Assembly (NCBI RefSeq): GCF_021353235.1
Contig: NZ_JAJTWT010000013.1
Span: 57,114 to 121,113, forward strand
Direction: 5' to 3'
DNA from: Pelomonas caseinilytica
GTDB taxonomy: Bacteria > Pseudomonadota > Gammaproteobacteria > Burkholderiales > Burkholderiaceae_C
Length of the DNA stretch: 64,000 bases
Shown: positions 51,219 through 59,491 of the stretch, piece after piece
How positions within the stretch are numbered: the first letter of the stretch is position 1
How the letters are laid out: each line of letters starts with the position of its first letter
Notes under the pieces: generated by a model
What the model saw: the letters and a program-made list of their open reading frames with translations, nothing else
Databases searched by the model: none
What the model was told of the DNA's origin: nothing
Position numbers and translations under genes: made by a program

Positions 51219-51422
51219 CGTGGGCTCCTGGGACGGCCGCCCGCCGGATGGGGTGGGCGATGGCGTCGGCCGCGATCTTGCGCGATGCGGCAGGCGGCGG
51301 CCTCGGGAATAGTTCCGAGGCGCATGCCGAGCGCCGGCCGGTAGCGTGATACGACACCGGCCACCCGGGCCGCACCGCTCTTGTCCGCCGGATGGTGCCG
51401 TCATGCGCTACCGTTCGCGTCC

Positions 51423-52199
51423 ATGTCGAGCACCCAATCCCTCGTCGCCCTGATCAAGGCGGAGCTCAAGAGCCAGGGCCTGAGCTATGCCGGCCTGGCC
51501 CGCGAGCTCAGCCTGTCGGAGTCCAGCGTCAAGCGCATGCTGGCGCCGGGTGGCGAGATGCCGCTGTCACGGGTGGACGAGATCTGCCGCGTGCTCAAGC
51601 TGGAGTTCGCCGAGCTGGCCGGCCGGCTGGCGGCCCAGGCGCCCGAGCTGCGCGAGCTGAGCCTGGAGCAGGAGCGGGCCGTGGTGGCCTCGCCGGTGCT
51701 GCTGCTCGTCGCCATCTGCTGCCTCAGCCACTGGGCGCTGGAGGACGTGCTGGCGCGCTACCGCGTCGGCGAGGCGGAGGCCGTCGCGGCGCTGGTGCAG
51801 CTGGACCGCCTGGGCGTCATCGAGCTGCGGCCCCACAACCGCTACCGGCTCAAGGTGGCCAAGACCCTGCGCTGGCGGCCACAGGGGCCGGTGATGCAGT
51901 TCTTCCGCGAGCGTGTGATGGCCGACTTCTTCGCCGGCGGCTTCGATGGCGAGGGCGAGCTGCTGACGCTGGTGCATGGCGAGTTCGGCGCCGGCCATGC
52001 GCGCGAGCTGGCCGAGCGGCTGCAGCGCGCCGCCGACGACTTCGCCCGCCAGCACCTGCTGGACCAGAGGCTGCCGTCCGCCGAGAAGCGGCCCTACAGC
52101 GTGGTCATCGGGCTGAGGTCGTGGGTGTTCGAGGCGTTCAGGGACCTGGAGCGGCCGGGGCTCGGCCTCACCAGAACTCCCAACGGCCGGTCCAGATGA
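51423..52199 (+). CDS. XRE-type helix-turn-helix transcriptional regulator
   Basis: A protein of 258 aa from ATG 51423. An N-terminal Cro/C1-type HTH is clear at about 10-65 (GLSYAGLARELSLSESSVKR, then MPLSRVDEICRVLKLEFAEL). The C-terminal part of about 190 residues is helical with a possible second winged-helix region (LVQLDRLGVIELRPHNRYRL) and no recognised ligand domain. The position, divergent from the minus-strand run that starts at 51218, makes it a candidate regulator of that operon. The last 32 bases overlap the convergent CPBP protease gene. Confidence 0.85.
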   Translation: MSSTQSLVALIKAELKSQGLSYAGLARELSLSESSVKRMLAPGGEMPLSRVDEICRVLKLEFAELAGRLAAQAPELRELSLEQERAVVASPVLLLVAICCLSHWALEDVLARYRVGEAEAVAALVQLDRLGVIELRPHNRYRLKVAKTLRWRPQGPVMQFFRERVMADFFAGGFDGEGELLTLVHGEFGAGHARELAERLQRAADDFARQHLLDQRLPSAEKRPYSVVIGLRSWVFEAFRDLERPGLGLTRTPNGRSR

Positions 52200-52863
52200 C
52201 CCACACGCCCAGCAGGGCGTTGGTCACGGCGTGGGCGATGACGGCGGTCCACAGCTTGCCGCTGCGGCGGTAGAGCCAGGCATAGGCCAGGCCGGCGACG
52301 ACGGCGGCCAGCCACAGGGTGTGGGCGAGCGTGAAGACGAAGGTCGACAGCAGCACGGCACGCAGACCCACCGTCTGCGGGTCGACGCGTTCGAAGCCGG
52401 GATGCTCGACCCAGCGCATCAGGAAGGAGCGCCAGAACAGCTCCTCCATGACGGGCACGACCAGGGCCGCGCCGGCCAGGCGCAGGGCGATCAGCGTCCA
52501 GATGGGCTGGCCGGCATCGTCCAGCGGCACGAAGCTGGCCGTGGCGCTGCCGAGCTGCATCCAGGGTGCGTCCAGCCTCACCCACACCGCGAAGACGGCA
52601 ATGCCGACGACGACGGCCCGGCCCACCTCGCGCGCCTCCGGGAGGTTCTGGCGCGCCAGCTCGCCGTAGCCGCGCCAGTACCACGCCAGCAGCCCGGCGA
52701 CGATGAGGGTCTGGGCCCCGTAGATCCAGCGCGTGTCGATGCCCAGGCCCGCCGGCAGATAGCCCCGCAGCGCGAGCAGCGCCATGAAGACCACGAAGGG
52801 AATGCAGCGGGCGAGGGCGGCGGGGCTGAGCGCGAGCGGGGAGGCGGGCGGAAGGGCGGGCAT
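52168..52863 (-). CDS. CPBP-family (CAAX-type) intramembrane glutamic protease
   Basis: A protein of 231 aa with seven to eight hydrophobic segments. The catalytic signature is complete: EELFWR (E140, E141, R145), FTLAH with H181, and HAVTN with H211 and N215. The family includes type II CAAX prenyl protease relatives, some of which are found beside exosortases in PEP-CTERM genomes. The N-terminal FVVFMALLALRGYLP and WIYGAQTLIVAGLLAWYWRG resemble those exosortase-associated versions, but no exosortase is in the window. Substrate unknown. Confidence 0.87.
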   Translation of the reverse strand: MPALPPASPLALSPAALARCIPFVVFMALLALRGYLPAGLGIDTRWIYGAQTLIVAGLLAWYWRGYGELARQNLPEAREVGRAVVVGIAVFAVWVRLDAPWMQLGSATASFVPLDDAGQPIWTLIALRLAGAALVVPVMEELFWRSFLMRWVEHPGFERVDPQTVGLRAVLLSTFVFTLAHTLWLAAVVAGLAYAWLYRRSGKLWTAVIAHAVTNALLGVWVIWTGRWEFW

Positions 52864-52940
52864 GTCGGCCGCCAGCTTAGCCGCGCGGGATGACTGCCCG
52901 GGGGCTGCGAGGCCCCTAGCTCCGGGGTCTCCCCCAAGCC

Positions 52941-54449
52941 TCAGGGGGCCTGGAGCAGGCTTTCCTTGAAGGCCACGTAGACGCCGTTGGTCCAGCCGAA
53001 GCCGTCCTGGGTCTCGTACTCGCCGCCGCCGCCGGGGCGGTCGCAGGTGACGTCGTACTTCTCCAGCAGCCGGCCGGTCTCGAGGTAGACGCGGTGCACG
53101 CTGGCGCACCATCGCTCGGCGATGTCGCGGGCCAGGGCTGCGTGGCCATAACGGGCCAGGCCCTGGGCGGCCATCCATTGCAGCGGCGCCCAGCCGTTGG
53201 GGGCGTCCCACTGCTGGCCGGTCGCCAGCGTCGTGGACAGCAGGCCGTTGGCGCCGAGCAGGTGGCGCTGCACCTGGCCGGCCATGGCCTGGGCCTGGGC
53301 CGGCGTGGCCAGGCCGAGGTAGAGGGGCACGAGGCCGGCCGCGGTCAGCGGACGCGGGTCGCCTGGGTTGCGCCAGTCCAGGTCGGCGAAGTGGCCCGCA
53401 TCGGCACGCCAGAACAGGGTCTGCAGGGCCTGGCGGCGCGTGGCGGCGCGTGCCTCGAAGGCCTGCGCCGCCGCGGTGTCGCCGCGGCGGGCGGCGCCCT
53501 GGGCGATGGCCTCCTCCAGGCCGGCGATAAGGGCGTTGAGGTCGACGGGCGCGAGAGCGGTGGTCTCGATGGTGGCCATGTCGGCGGGGTCGGCGCACCA
53601 GCGGCCGGAGAAGTCCCAGCCGCTCTCGGCGCCGGCGCGCAGGTCGCGCCAGACCTCGGCCGGCGCGCGGCTCGCCGCCGTCCTTGCGGCCTCGGCGGTC
53701 AGCACGTCCTCGCGCCAGCTCTCCTCGCGCGGCGTGCAGCGGTCGTCCCAGTAGCGGTTGAGCAGCGCGCCGCTCCCGGTGCGCAGCACGCGCCGGTGGG
53801 CCTGGCCGGGCGCGACGGCGGCCTCGCCGTCCATCCAGAAGGCGTGTTCGGCGCGCAGCTCGTCCAGGTGCAGGGCGAAGCCGCCGGCCGGGTCGCTGGC
53901 ATGCATGAGCTCGACCATCCTGAAGAACAGCGGCGGCTGCGAGCGGCTGAGCATGTAGCTGCGCGTCGCGTTGGGGATGAAGCCATAGGTGCGCAGCAGG
54001 TGGGACAGGTTGGCGAGCAGGTCCTCGGCGATGTCGCGCCGGCCATCGGCGAGCAGGCCGTGCATGGTGAAGTAGCTGTCCCAGTAGTACAGCTCGCGGA
54101 AGCGCCCGCCGGGCACGAGGAAGGGCCGCGGCAGGGGCAGCAGGCTGTCGCCCTCGCGGGCGGGGCCGGGCTGGCGCACGAGCAGCGGCCACAGGGCGCG
54201 GATGTGCTCGCGGATGCCCAGGCGCGGGCCGGCCGGGGCGCTGTGCTCCGGCAGCACGAAATGGGCGTGGACGAAGTCCGCCAGCGAGAAGCCGGGCTGG
54301 TGGCGCTCGGCCTCGAAGCGTTCGCGGATGGCGGCCGGGGCGCTGCGCGGGCGCGCGTCGACGAAGCTCTTGCCGTCACCGCAGACGCGGCCCATCTGCA
54401 CGGCGACGAAGAGCTCGCCGTAGAGCTCGTAGGGAGTGGGATCAGGCAT
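52941..54449 (-). CDS. treF: Cytoplasmic trehalase, glycoside hydrolase family 37 (TreF-like)
   Basis: A protein of 502 aa; ATG at 54449 lies inside the 3' end of the MFS gene (8-base overlap). Both GH37 signatures are present: PGGRFRELYYWDSYF at 113-127 and QWDAPNGWAP at 413-422. The catalytic Asp is D279 in SGWDFSGRW, and the catalytic Glu lies in GGGGEYETQDGFGWTNG near the C-terminus. There is no signal peptide, so it should act in the cytoplasm, hydrolysing trehalose to two glucose. Length is close to E. coli TreF (about 550 aa). Coupling to the MFS transporter indicates uptake of trehalose followed by internal hydrolysis. Confidence 0.93.
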   Translation of the reverse strand: MPDPTPYELYGELFVAVQMGRVCGDGKSFVDARPRSAPAAIRERFEAERHQPGFSLADFVHAHFVLPEHSAPAGPRLGIREHIRALWPLLVRQPGPAREGDSLLPLPRPFLVPGGRFRELYYWDSYFTMHGLLADGRRDIAEDLLANLSHLLRTYGFIPNATRSYMLSRSQPPLFFRMVELMHASDPAGGFALHLDELRAEHAFWMDGEAAVAPGQAHRRVLRTGSGALLNRYWDDRCTPREESWREDVLTAEAARTAASRAPAEVWRDLRAGAESGWDFSGRWCADPADMATIETTALAPVDLNALIAGLEEAIAQGAARRGDTAAAQAFEARAATRRQALQTLFWRADAGHFADLDWRNPGDPRPLTAAGLVPLYLGLATPAQAQAMAGQVQRHLLGANGLLSTTLATGQQWDAPNGWAPLQWMAAQGLARYGHAALARDIAERWCASVHRVYLETGRLLEKYDVTCDRPGGGGEYETQDGFGWTNGVYVAFKESLLQAP

Positions 54450-55701
54450 GGCTCAGGTCGCGGCGCAGGCGGGTCAGCGCGAAGGCGAGGGCAGCGGTGG
54501 GAACGAGGAGGAGGCCGAAGGCGGTGGTGCCGTCGAAGGCGACGAAGAGGCGGCCGGTGATGAAGCTGCCGAGCGTGCCGCCCAGCGCGGAGAAGACGAC
54601 GATCAGGCCCGTCATGGCGGCGTGCTGGCGCTGCGGCAGGGCGCTGAGCATGGCCGAGTTGATGGCCGGGTAGATGGGCGCCAGCAGCAGTCCGGTAGCC
54701 GGCAGCAGATAGGCCGCCGCCGGCGCGTGGAGCCAGCCGGCGTCCTCGCCCAGCGCCGGCGCGTGGCCGGCCAGCGGCAGGGCCACGAGGATGAGGGCCG
54801 TGATGCCCACGAGGCAGGCCATGACGACGGCATACCAGCCCAGCCGCCCGATGACGGCCGCGCTCGTCAGCCGGCCCAGCGCCGTACTGGCCGGCATGAT
54901 GACGGCCAGGCCCACGCTCATGGCGGTGGGCAGGTGCAGCACTTCCTTGTTGAAGCTGGGCAGCCAGGTGGAGATGCCCTGCTCGATGAGCACGTAGAGG
55001 AAGGCCGACAGCAGGAAGACGACGACCAGGCCCATGCGCAGCAGCGGCGCCATGGCGAGCAGATCCTGGCGCAGGGTGGTGCCCGGCGACTGGATGGGCG
55101 CCTCGTCCAGCGGGCTGGCCAGCAGCAGCAGGAAGGCCGCGGCGGCGGTGCCGGCAAGCACGGGGTAGGCGCCGAGCCAGTGCGTGCCCTCGGTCTGCGC
55201 GGCGCGGCTGAACAGCAGGAAGCCGCCCAGCACGCCGACCATGAAGAGGCCTTCGAGCAGGTTGGTGAAGCGGGCGTGGCCGGCGCGGCCGTCGGTGACC
55301 AGGCCGATCATGGAGTAGGCCGAGACCTTGACCAGGGCGAAGCCGGCGCCGAGGGTGAAGAAGAGCAGCTTGATGGCCCAGAAGGCCGACAGCACCGGCA
55401 TGGCCAGGCAGGCGGCACCGACGGCGGCGAGGGCCAGCAGCATGGATTTCTTCAGGCCGAGTCTTGGCAGCAGCGAGGCCACCAGGAAGGACGTGACGGC
55501 GATGGGCAGGTCCTTCCACGCATCGAGCAGGGCGGCCTCCGTGCGGGGCACGCCGAGTGTCTGCACGACCAGCAGGTTCACCGCGCCGACGCTGTTGAGC
55601 AGGGCGCCGAACAGCATGTAGGTGAGGATGATGGCGAGCTTGATGCGGAGGGTGCCGGTGGTGGTGGGCATGGCGGGCGGGGCCAGAGTCGGAGGGGTCA
55701 T
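54442..55701 (-). CDS. MFS sugar transporter (probable trehalose or related disaccharide permease)
   Basis: A protein of 419 aa with about twelve membrane helices. I took ATG at 55701; a second ATG at 55671 is an alternative, and neither has a strong ribosome-binding site. The open frame continues upstream into repeat DNA, which is not coding. The helix 1 text LAIILTYMLFGALLNSVGAV and an internal LGRLTSAAVIGRLG resemble sugar MFS proteins of the FucP/TsgA type. It overlaps the trehalase start by eight bases, so they are one transcription unit. The sugar is inferred from the trehalase. Confidence 0.85.
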   Translation of the reverse strand: MTPPTLAPPAMPTTTGTLRIKLAIILTYMLFGALLNSVGAVNLLVVQTLGVPRTEAALLDAWKDLPIAVTSFLVASLLPRLGLKKSMLLALAAVGAACLAMPVLSAFWAIKLLFFTLGAGFALVKVSAYSMIGLVTDGRAGHARFTNLLEGLFMVGVLGGFLLFSRAAQTEGTHWLGAYPVLAGTAAAAFLLLLASPLDEAPIQSPGTTLRQDLLAMAPLLRMGLVVVFLLSAFLYVLIEQGISTWLPSFNKEVLHLPTAMSVGLAVIMPASTALGRLTSAAVIGRLGWYAVVMACLVGITALILVALPLAGHAPALGEDAGWLHAPAAAYLLPATGLLLAPIYPAINSAMLSALPQRQHAAMTGLIVVFSALGGTLGSFITGRLFVAFDGTTAFGLLLVPTAALAFALTRLRRDLSHA

Positions 55702-55771
55702 GAAGGATGCCCTTTTAGAGCGGTGCGTTTGGCGGGTCGGGTCGTTCTTGCCAGGAGACTTTGGACTCGCC

Positions 55772-56480
55772 ACGGCTTTGTGTTGGCTGCTTTTGCATCG
55801 AGCATTTCGACACGGTGCGGTCTTGTGTGGGTTGCCTTTGCATCGAGCCTTTCGACTCGGTGCACCGCCGCGGGAATCCGCCCCGCGAGGGCGGGTAACT
55901 TTCTTCTGTCGCGCCAGAAGAAAGTCACCAAAGAAGAGGCGCTCCAAATCCGGCGCCTTGATGCGTTGAACGCCAAGAAGCACCGAGAAGCGAGCCGCTT
56001 CGCTCTCGCTGCTGTCCCTATCCAGGCCACCACAGATCGCACCTTCACGCCGGTTAACGTCGGCTGCACGCCGGGCTCACCAGTGAAGGCACCACATGCG
56101 CCGACGCGCCGCCCCAGCGGCGCTTGTATTGCTGCATTGACTCGTGAGCACGGCGTGCAGCCGCGCGTTAGGCGGGCTGGTGGTGGATGGATGGCATTCG
56201 GGATAGGGACAGCGGCGAGAGCGAAGCGGGTCGCCTGTGGCCGAGTCCGAGCGCAAGCGCGCCGGGGTGCTCGCTTTAAAGCGCCTCTCTTTTGGTGACT
56301 TTTCTCTGGCGCCGCCGACAGAGAAAAGTTACCCGCCCTCGCGGGGCGGATTCCCGCGGCGGTGCAGAGAGTTGCAAAGGCTCTCTGCAAAAGCCACCCG
56401 ACCAAAGCCAAAGCACCGAGTCGAAAGGCTCTCTGCAAAAGCCACCCGACCAAAGCCAAAGCACCGAGTCGAAAGGCTCT
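55772..56480. repeat. Large imperfect palindrome of intergenic repeat DNA (0.7-0.8 kb)
   Basis: The 891-base gap between the MFS gene and the TonB receptor is mostly a long inverted repeat. The left arm (about 55772-56023) and right arm (about 56200-56480) share, in inverted order, GCACCGCCGCGGGAATCCGC, the GAGGGCGGGTAACTTT segment, AAAGTCACCAAA, and GCTTCGCTCTCG with CTGTCCCTATCC. The centre holds the attC-like site. Several long open frames run through it on both strands, but their text is repetitive and I reject them as genes. No transposase is present. Confidence 0.85.
56052..56173 (+). other. Integron attC-like recombination site at the centre of the palindrome
   Basis: The right end has GTTAGGC (56167-56173), an exact core-site match, preceded by CGGCGTGCAGCCGCGC. 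The left end has GGTTAAC (56052-56058) followed by GTCGGCTGCACGCCG. The two sides pair over about 20 bases with one extra base, as R/L boxes of attC sites do. The length of 122 bp is inside the attC range (about 57-141 bp). The left 7-mer departs from RYYYAAC at one position. No integrase gene is nearby. Confidence 0.5.
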
Positions 56481-56560
56481 CAGCAAAAGCAACCCGACCA
56501 AAGCCGCACCGAGTCGAAAGGCTCTCAGCAAGAGCAACCCGACCAGCACCGCACCGCGTC
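56382..56560. repeat. Tandem array of 45-48 bp units, about four copies
   Basis: The unit reads TCTCTGCAAAAGCCACCCGA, then CCAAAGCCAAAGCACCGAGT, then CGAAAGGC. Copies 1-2 are almost identical; copy 3 lacks three bases and copy 4 is diverged. Two diverged inverted units lie at about 55785-55875. Units abut with no spacers, so this is not a CRISPR array. Confidence 0.88.
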
Positions 56561-56592
56561 CCAACACCCCCACCCCCAGCCATGTCCGCGCT

Positions 56593-59121
56593 TCAGAACT
56601 GGAAGCCCACGCTCAGCTCATACGCCCGCCCGAACAGCGGCCGCGCCAGGAACACCCCGTCCTGCCCCACCCCCTGCCCCGGCACCCGGAAGTTCCCTTC
56701 CGTGAGCCCGATCTTGTTGGTCAGGTTGGTGCCGGTGAGCCTCAGCTCCAGCCCGTTGTCCATGGAGAACACCGCGCCTGCATCGATGGTGCGGTAGGCC
56801 GGCAGCTTCAGCGTGTTGGTCTGGTCGGCGAAGCGCTCGCCCACGTGGCTGAGCGTCGCGAAGGCGCGCAACTGGCCGTAGCCCGTCTGCGTCGTCCAGC
56901 TCGGCGTGAGGCGGGCCTGGAACTTGGGTGCGCGCTCGACGCGGTTGCCGCTGTACTGCTGGAAGTCGTGGTACTTCGCGTCCTGGAAGTTGCCCGTCGC
57001 CGCGATCTCGAAGCCCATCCCTGGCCGCAGCGCCAACTCGAATTCCACGCCCGTGGCCTTGCTGTTGGGACGCAGCACGACGTTGCCCGCGTTGGTGAAC
57101 TGCTGCGTCTGCGAGTTGGTGAGCTTGTTCTGGTAGGCCGTGAGGAAGGCGCTGTAGAGCTTGGTGGCCGTCTTCAGGCCGATCTCGTACTGGGTGATGT
57201 CCTCGACCGGGTCGCGGGCCTCGTTGGCGCCGCGTCCGCGCAGCACGTCGAAGTCGGGCATGCGGTGGCCCTTGTTCAGGCGCACGAAGGCGCTGAACTC
57301 TCGGCTGAAGGCGTAGTTGGCGCCGCCGGTGAAGGAGCTGCGGCTGAGCTTGCTGTCGATCAGCGTGTTGGTGCCGTTGAAGTAGGCGAGGTTGTTGTTG
57401 TAGAGCGTGGTCGGGTCGGCATCGAGGTCGCCGTTGCTGACGTTGGCGATGGTGCCGGTGATGCGCTGGGTCTCGCGGCGGGCGCCGAGGTCCACGCGCA
57501 GCTCCTTGTTCAGCTGCCACTCGTCCGCCACGAAGAAGGCGCGCGTGTTGCCGCTGTAGCTGGCGTCCAGGTCGAAGGAGAAGGGCGGCGTCACGTAGCC
57601 GTTGCGCGAGGCCTTGACGCCGTTGTCGAGCTGCACGTCGATCAGGCGTGCGTGCGACTGGACCGTCATGAGCTGGGCCTGGCCCAGGGTCCAGACGTCG
57701 TGCGAGCTGTAGCCGGCGAGGTAGAGGCCGACGGTAAGGTTGTTGCCCGGCGCGATCTCGCGGGACAGGCGGGTCTCGTTGCTGGTGGAGCGCAGCGCCT
57801 TGTCCACCGCCCACATGCCGTTGACGATGACGGGGGTGTTGCCGGCGACGGCGCCGCCGCCGTTGGCGAAGGTGGCGGTGCCGGTGGTGGCGGCGCGGCC
57901 GGCCGCGGCCACGACGGCGGCGTCGGCGTTGGCGGCCGTGACCTGCGAGGTGATGTAGCTGCTCAGCGTCTGCGGGTTGGCGCCGGAGAAGAGGGCGTAG
58001 GTCGGCACGTCGCCGCCGGTGTGGCTGAGCTTGTTGGTCAGCGTCCAGTCGCCGAGCTTGGTGTCGAGGTTGGCGCCGTAGGTCTGCACGTCGGCGCCTC
58101 GGCCATCGGCGAGGTCTTTGGTCACCGTGCTGCGCAGGATCTCGGGCTGGCCGCTGGGCAGGGTGCGGCCCGTGGCGCGGCCGGTCTCGAGCACGATGTT
58201 GCGCAGCTCGTTGCCGTAGAAGTAGTCCTTGTGGGCGTCGAAGCCGGGGTAGCTGGTCACGCTCTTGCCGTCGGCGCCGCCCACCACCGGGATGGCGGTG
58301 AAGAAGGCGTTACGGTCGTGCAGGGCGCGGGCGTAGAGCTGCAGGCTGCCGCCTTCGATCTTGCGGCTGAGCACGACGCTGGCCTGGCCGCCGTCGTCGG
58401 CGGGGAATTGGGTGTCGCGCACGCCGTCGCTCTGGCGCCAGAAGCCGCCGATCATGACGTTCCACTGGTCGCTGAGCTTGCCGGCGTAGACGCCATCGAT
58501 GCGCTTGAGGTTGCCGGTGCCCGTGGTGACGCGCAGGCTGGCCTCGGGGTTGCGGCCGTCCTTCTGGATGAAGTTGACCGTCACGCCGGGCTGGCCGCTG
58601 CCGAAGATGGGGCTGGGGCCGCCGCGCAGCACTTCCATGCGGTCGATGGTGTCGTCCAGGCGGAAGAGCTGGGAGTGTTCGAAGAAGCTCAGCGTGGGCA
58701 GGTGGTAGAGCGGCGCGCCGTTGAGCTGGAAGGTCGAGTAGGGGCCGTCGCCCGGTGTCGGGAAGCCGCGCACGCGGATGTTGGCGCCCGCCTGGCCGCC
58801 CGAGGTCTCGACGAAGACGCCGGGCACGGTCTTGAGGATGTCGGCCGTGCTGGTGGGCGCGGCCTGTTTGATCTGCTCCTCGGTGGCGGTGGTGATCGAG
58901 AAGCCGGCCTCCAGCTTGCGCACGCCCTCGCGGCGCGCCGTGCCTGTGACGACGACGGCCTCGAGTTCCTTCACCTCGGGGGACTGCGGCGCGGCCTTGG
59001 CGGCTTCCTGCGCCTGGGCGGCGGCGCACAGGCTGGCCACGGCGAAGGCGACGAGTTGCAGGCGCAGGCGCGGACGGGCCAGGGGAGCGCCGGCTTGCGG
59101 CACGGTGGTTTGGCGGTTCAT
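56593..59121 (-). CDS. TonB-dependent outer-membrane receptor (probably carbohydrate-type)
   Basis: A protein of 842 aa from ATG 59121; the longer frame upstream lacks a signal peptide at its start. The signal peptide runs to about AAAQAQ. Next comes a TonB-box-like ELEAVVVTGTARR and a plug domain (STADILKTVPGVFVETSGGQ, IRVRGFP, IDRMEVLRGG, GVTVNFI). The barrel ends with a C-terminal Phe in YELSVGFQF. These receptors import ligands across the outer membrane using TonB/ExbBD energy. The nearby sugar permease and trehalase, and ATCGAT-centred palindromes upstream, suggest a sugar ligand. A siderophore-type ligand cannot be ruled out. The gene is separated from the permease by the palindromic repeat region. 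Confidence 0.9.
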   Translation of the reverse strand: MNRQTTVPQAGAPLARPRLRLQLVAFAVASLCAAAQAQEAAKAAPQSPEVKELEAVVVTGTARREGVRKLEAGFSITTATEEQIKQAAPTSTADILKTVPGVFVETSGGQAGANIRVRGFPTPGDGPYSTFQLNGAPLYHLPTLSFFEHSQLFRLDDTIDRMEVLRGGPSPIFGSGQPGVTVNFIQKDGRNPEASLRVTTGTGNLKRIDGVYAGKLSDQWNVMIGGFWRQSDGVRDTQFPADDGGQASVVLSRKIEGGSLQLYARALHDRNAFFTAIPVVGGADGKSVTSYPGFDAHKDYFYGNELRNIVLETGRATGRTLPSGQPEILRSTVTKDLADGRGADVQTYGANLDTKLGDWTLTNKLSHTGGDVPTYALFSGANPQTLSSYITSQVTAANADAAVVAAAGRAATTGTATFANGGGAVAGNTPVIVNGMWAVDKALRSTSNETRLSREIAPGNNLTVGLYLAGYSSHDVWTLGQAQLMTVQSHARLIDVQLDNGVKASRNGYVTPPFSFDLDASYSGNTRAFFVADEWQLNKELRVDLGARRETQRITGTIANVSNGDLDADPTTLYNNNLAYFNGTNTLIDSKLSRSSFTGGANYAFSREFSAFVRLNKGHRMPDFDVLRGRGANEARDPVEDITQYEIGLKTATKLYSAFLTAYQNKLTNSQTQQFTNAGNVVLRPNSKATGVEFELALRPGMGFEIAATGNFQDAKYHDFQQYSGNRVERAPKFQARLTPSWTTQTGYGQLRAFATLSHVGERFADQTNTLKLPAYRTIDAGAVFSMDNGLELRLTGTNLTNKIGLTEGNFRVPGQGVGQDGVFLARPLFGRAYELSVGFQF

Positions 59122-59200
59122 GGTGTCTCCATTGGGTTGTTCTGCGTTCCGAAAGCCGGCGCGGCCGTCGCCCACTCTCGATGGGGCGGACTTTGATGGC

Positions 59201-59220
59201 AAATGTTATCGATGTCATTT
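59201..59220. promoter_or_regulatory. LacI-family operator-like palindrome upstream of the TonB receptor
   Basis: AAATGTTATCGATGTCATTT is a near-perfect palindrome with central CG, the usual form of LacI-family operators. It lies 80 bases before the receptor ATG. A second ATCGAT-centred pair lies at 59247-59266 (GTGACATCGATGACATCGAT). No LacI-type gene is in the window. Confidence 0.6.
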
Positions 59221-59246
59221 GGGTAAACACCAGTGTGGCGGGCTGG

Positions 59247-59266
59247 TGACATCGATGACATCGATT
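59247..59266. promoter_or_regulatory. Second ATCGAT-centred operator-like site
   Basis: GACATCGATGACATCGATT contains two overlapping half-palindromes with the same core as the site at 59201-59220. The spacing between the two sites is about 45 bases, compatible with two regulator dimers acting on the receptor promoter. Confidence 0.45.
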
Positions 59267-59282
59267 GCGATCCTCGATGCCA

Positions 59283-59312
59283 TGAAAAACGGGCGCCGTG
59301 GGCGCCCGTTGC
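59283..59312 (-). terminator. Rho-independent terminator for pckG
   Basis: On the minus strand, AACGGGCGCC, a CAC loop and GGCGCCCGTT form a 10-bp stem followed by a T-run (TTTTTC). It lies about 180 bases after the pckG stop, beyond the dispersed repeat. Confidence 0.8.
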
Positions 59313-59337
59313 TGAGAGGGGTGGGTGAGACAGACCT

Positions 59338-59486
59338 GGGTATTGCGGGCCGAGCGCTGGGCCGCTCCCGAGCCGGCCCGCGCTGGCGATGTGCTTGCGG
59401 CTCAATGCCGCAAGCATCGCCGCCCCCTCGGGGGGCGGACCAGACACGCGCCGCGTTCAGCGCGCGGGGTTGGGCCGGGGGCTATT
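59338..59486 (-). repeat. Dispersed intergenic repeat, copy 2 (inverted relative to 38110-38259)
   Basis: This sequence, read on the minus strand, matches the copy at 38110-38259 with only scattered changes, for example a CGAGGGGG/CGCGGGGG difference and ATT for TTC in the central loop. It occupies most of the gap between the pckG stop and its terminator, so it is transcribed in the pckG 3' UTR. Confidence 0.85.
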
Positions 59487-59491
59487 CAATC

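Noticed and set aside
55622..55969. Short plus-strand frames in the palindromic region
   Set aside because: They read through inverted repeats and change frame with repeat copies; no ribosome-binding site or family match.
56382..56560. CRISPR array
   Set aside because: The repeats abut without unique spacers and no cas gene is present.
56362..59196. Plus-strand frame of 944 codons opposite the TonB receptor
   Set aside because: It begins in tandem repeat DNA and is otherwise the antisense of a clear TonB-dependent receptor.
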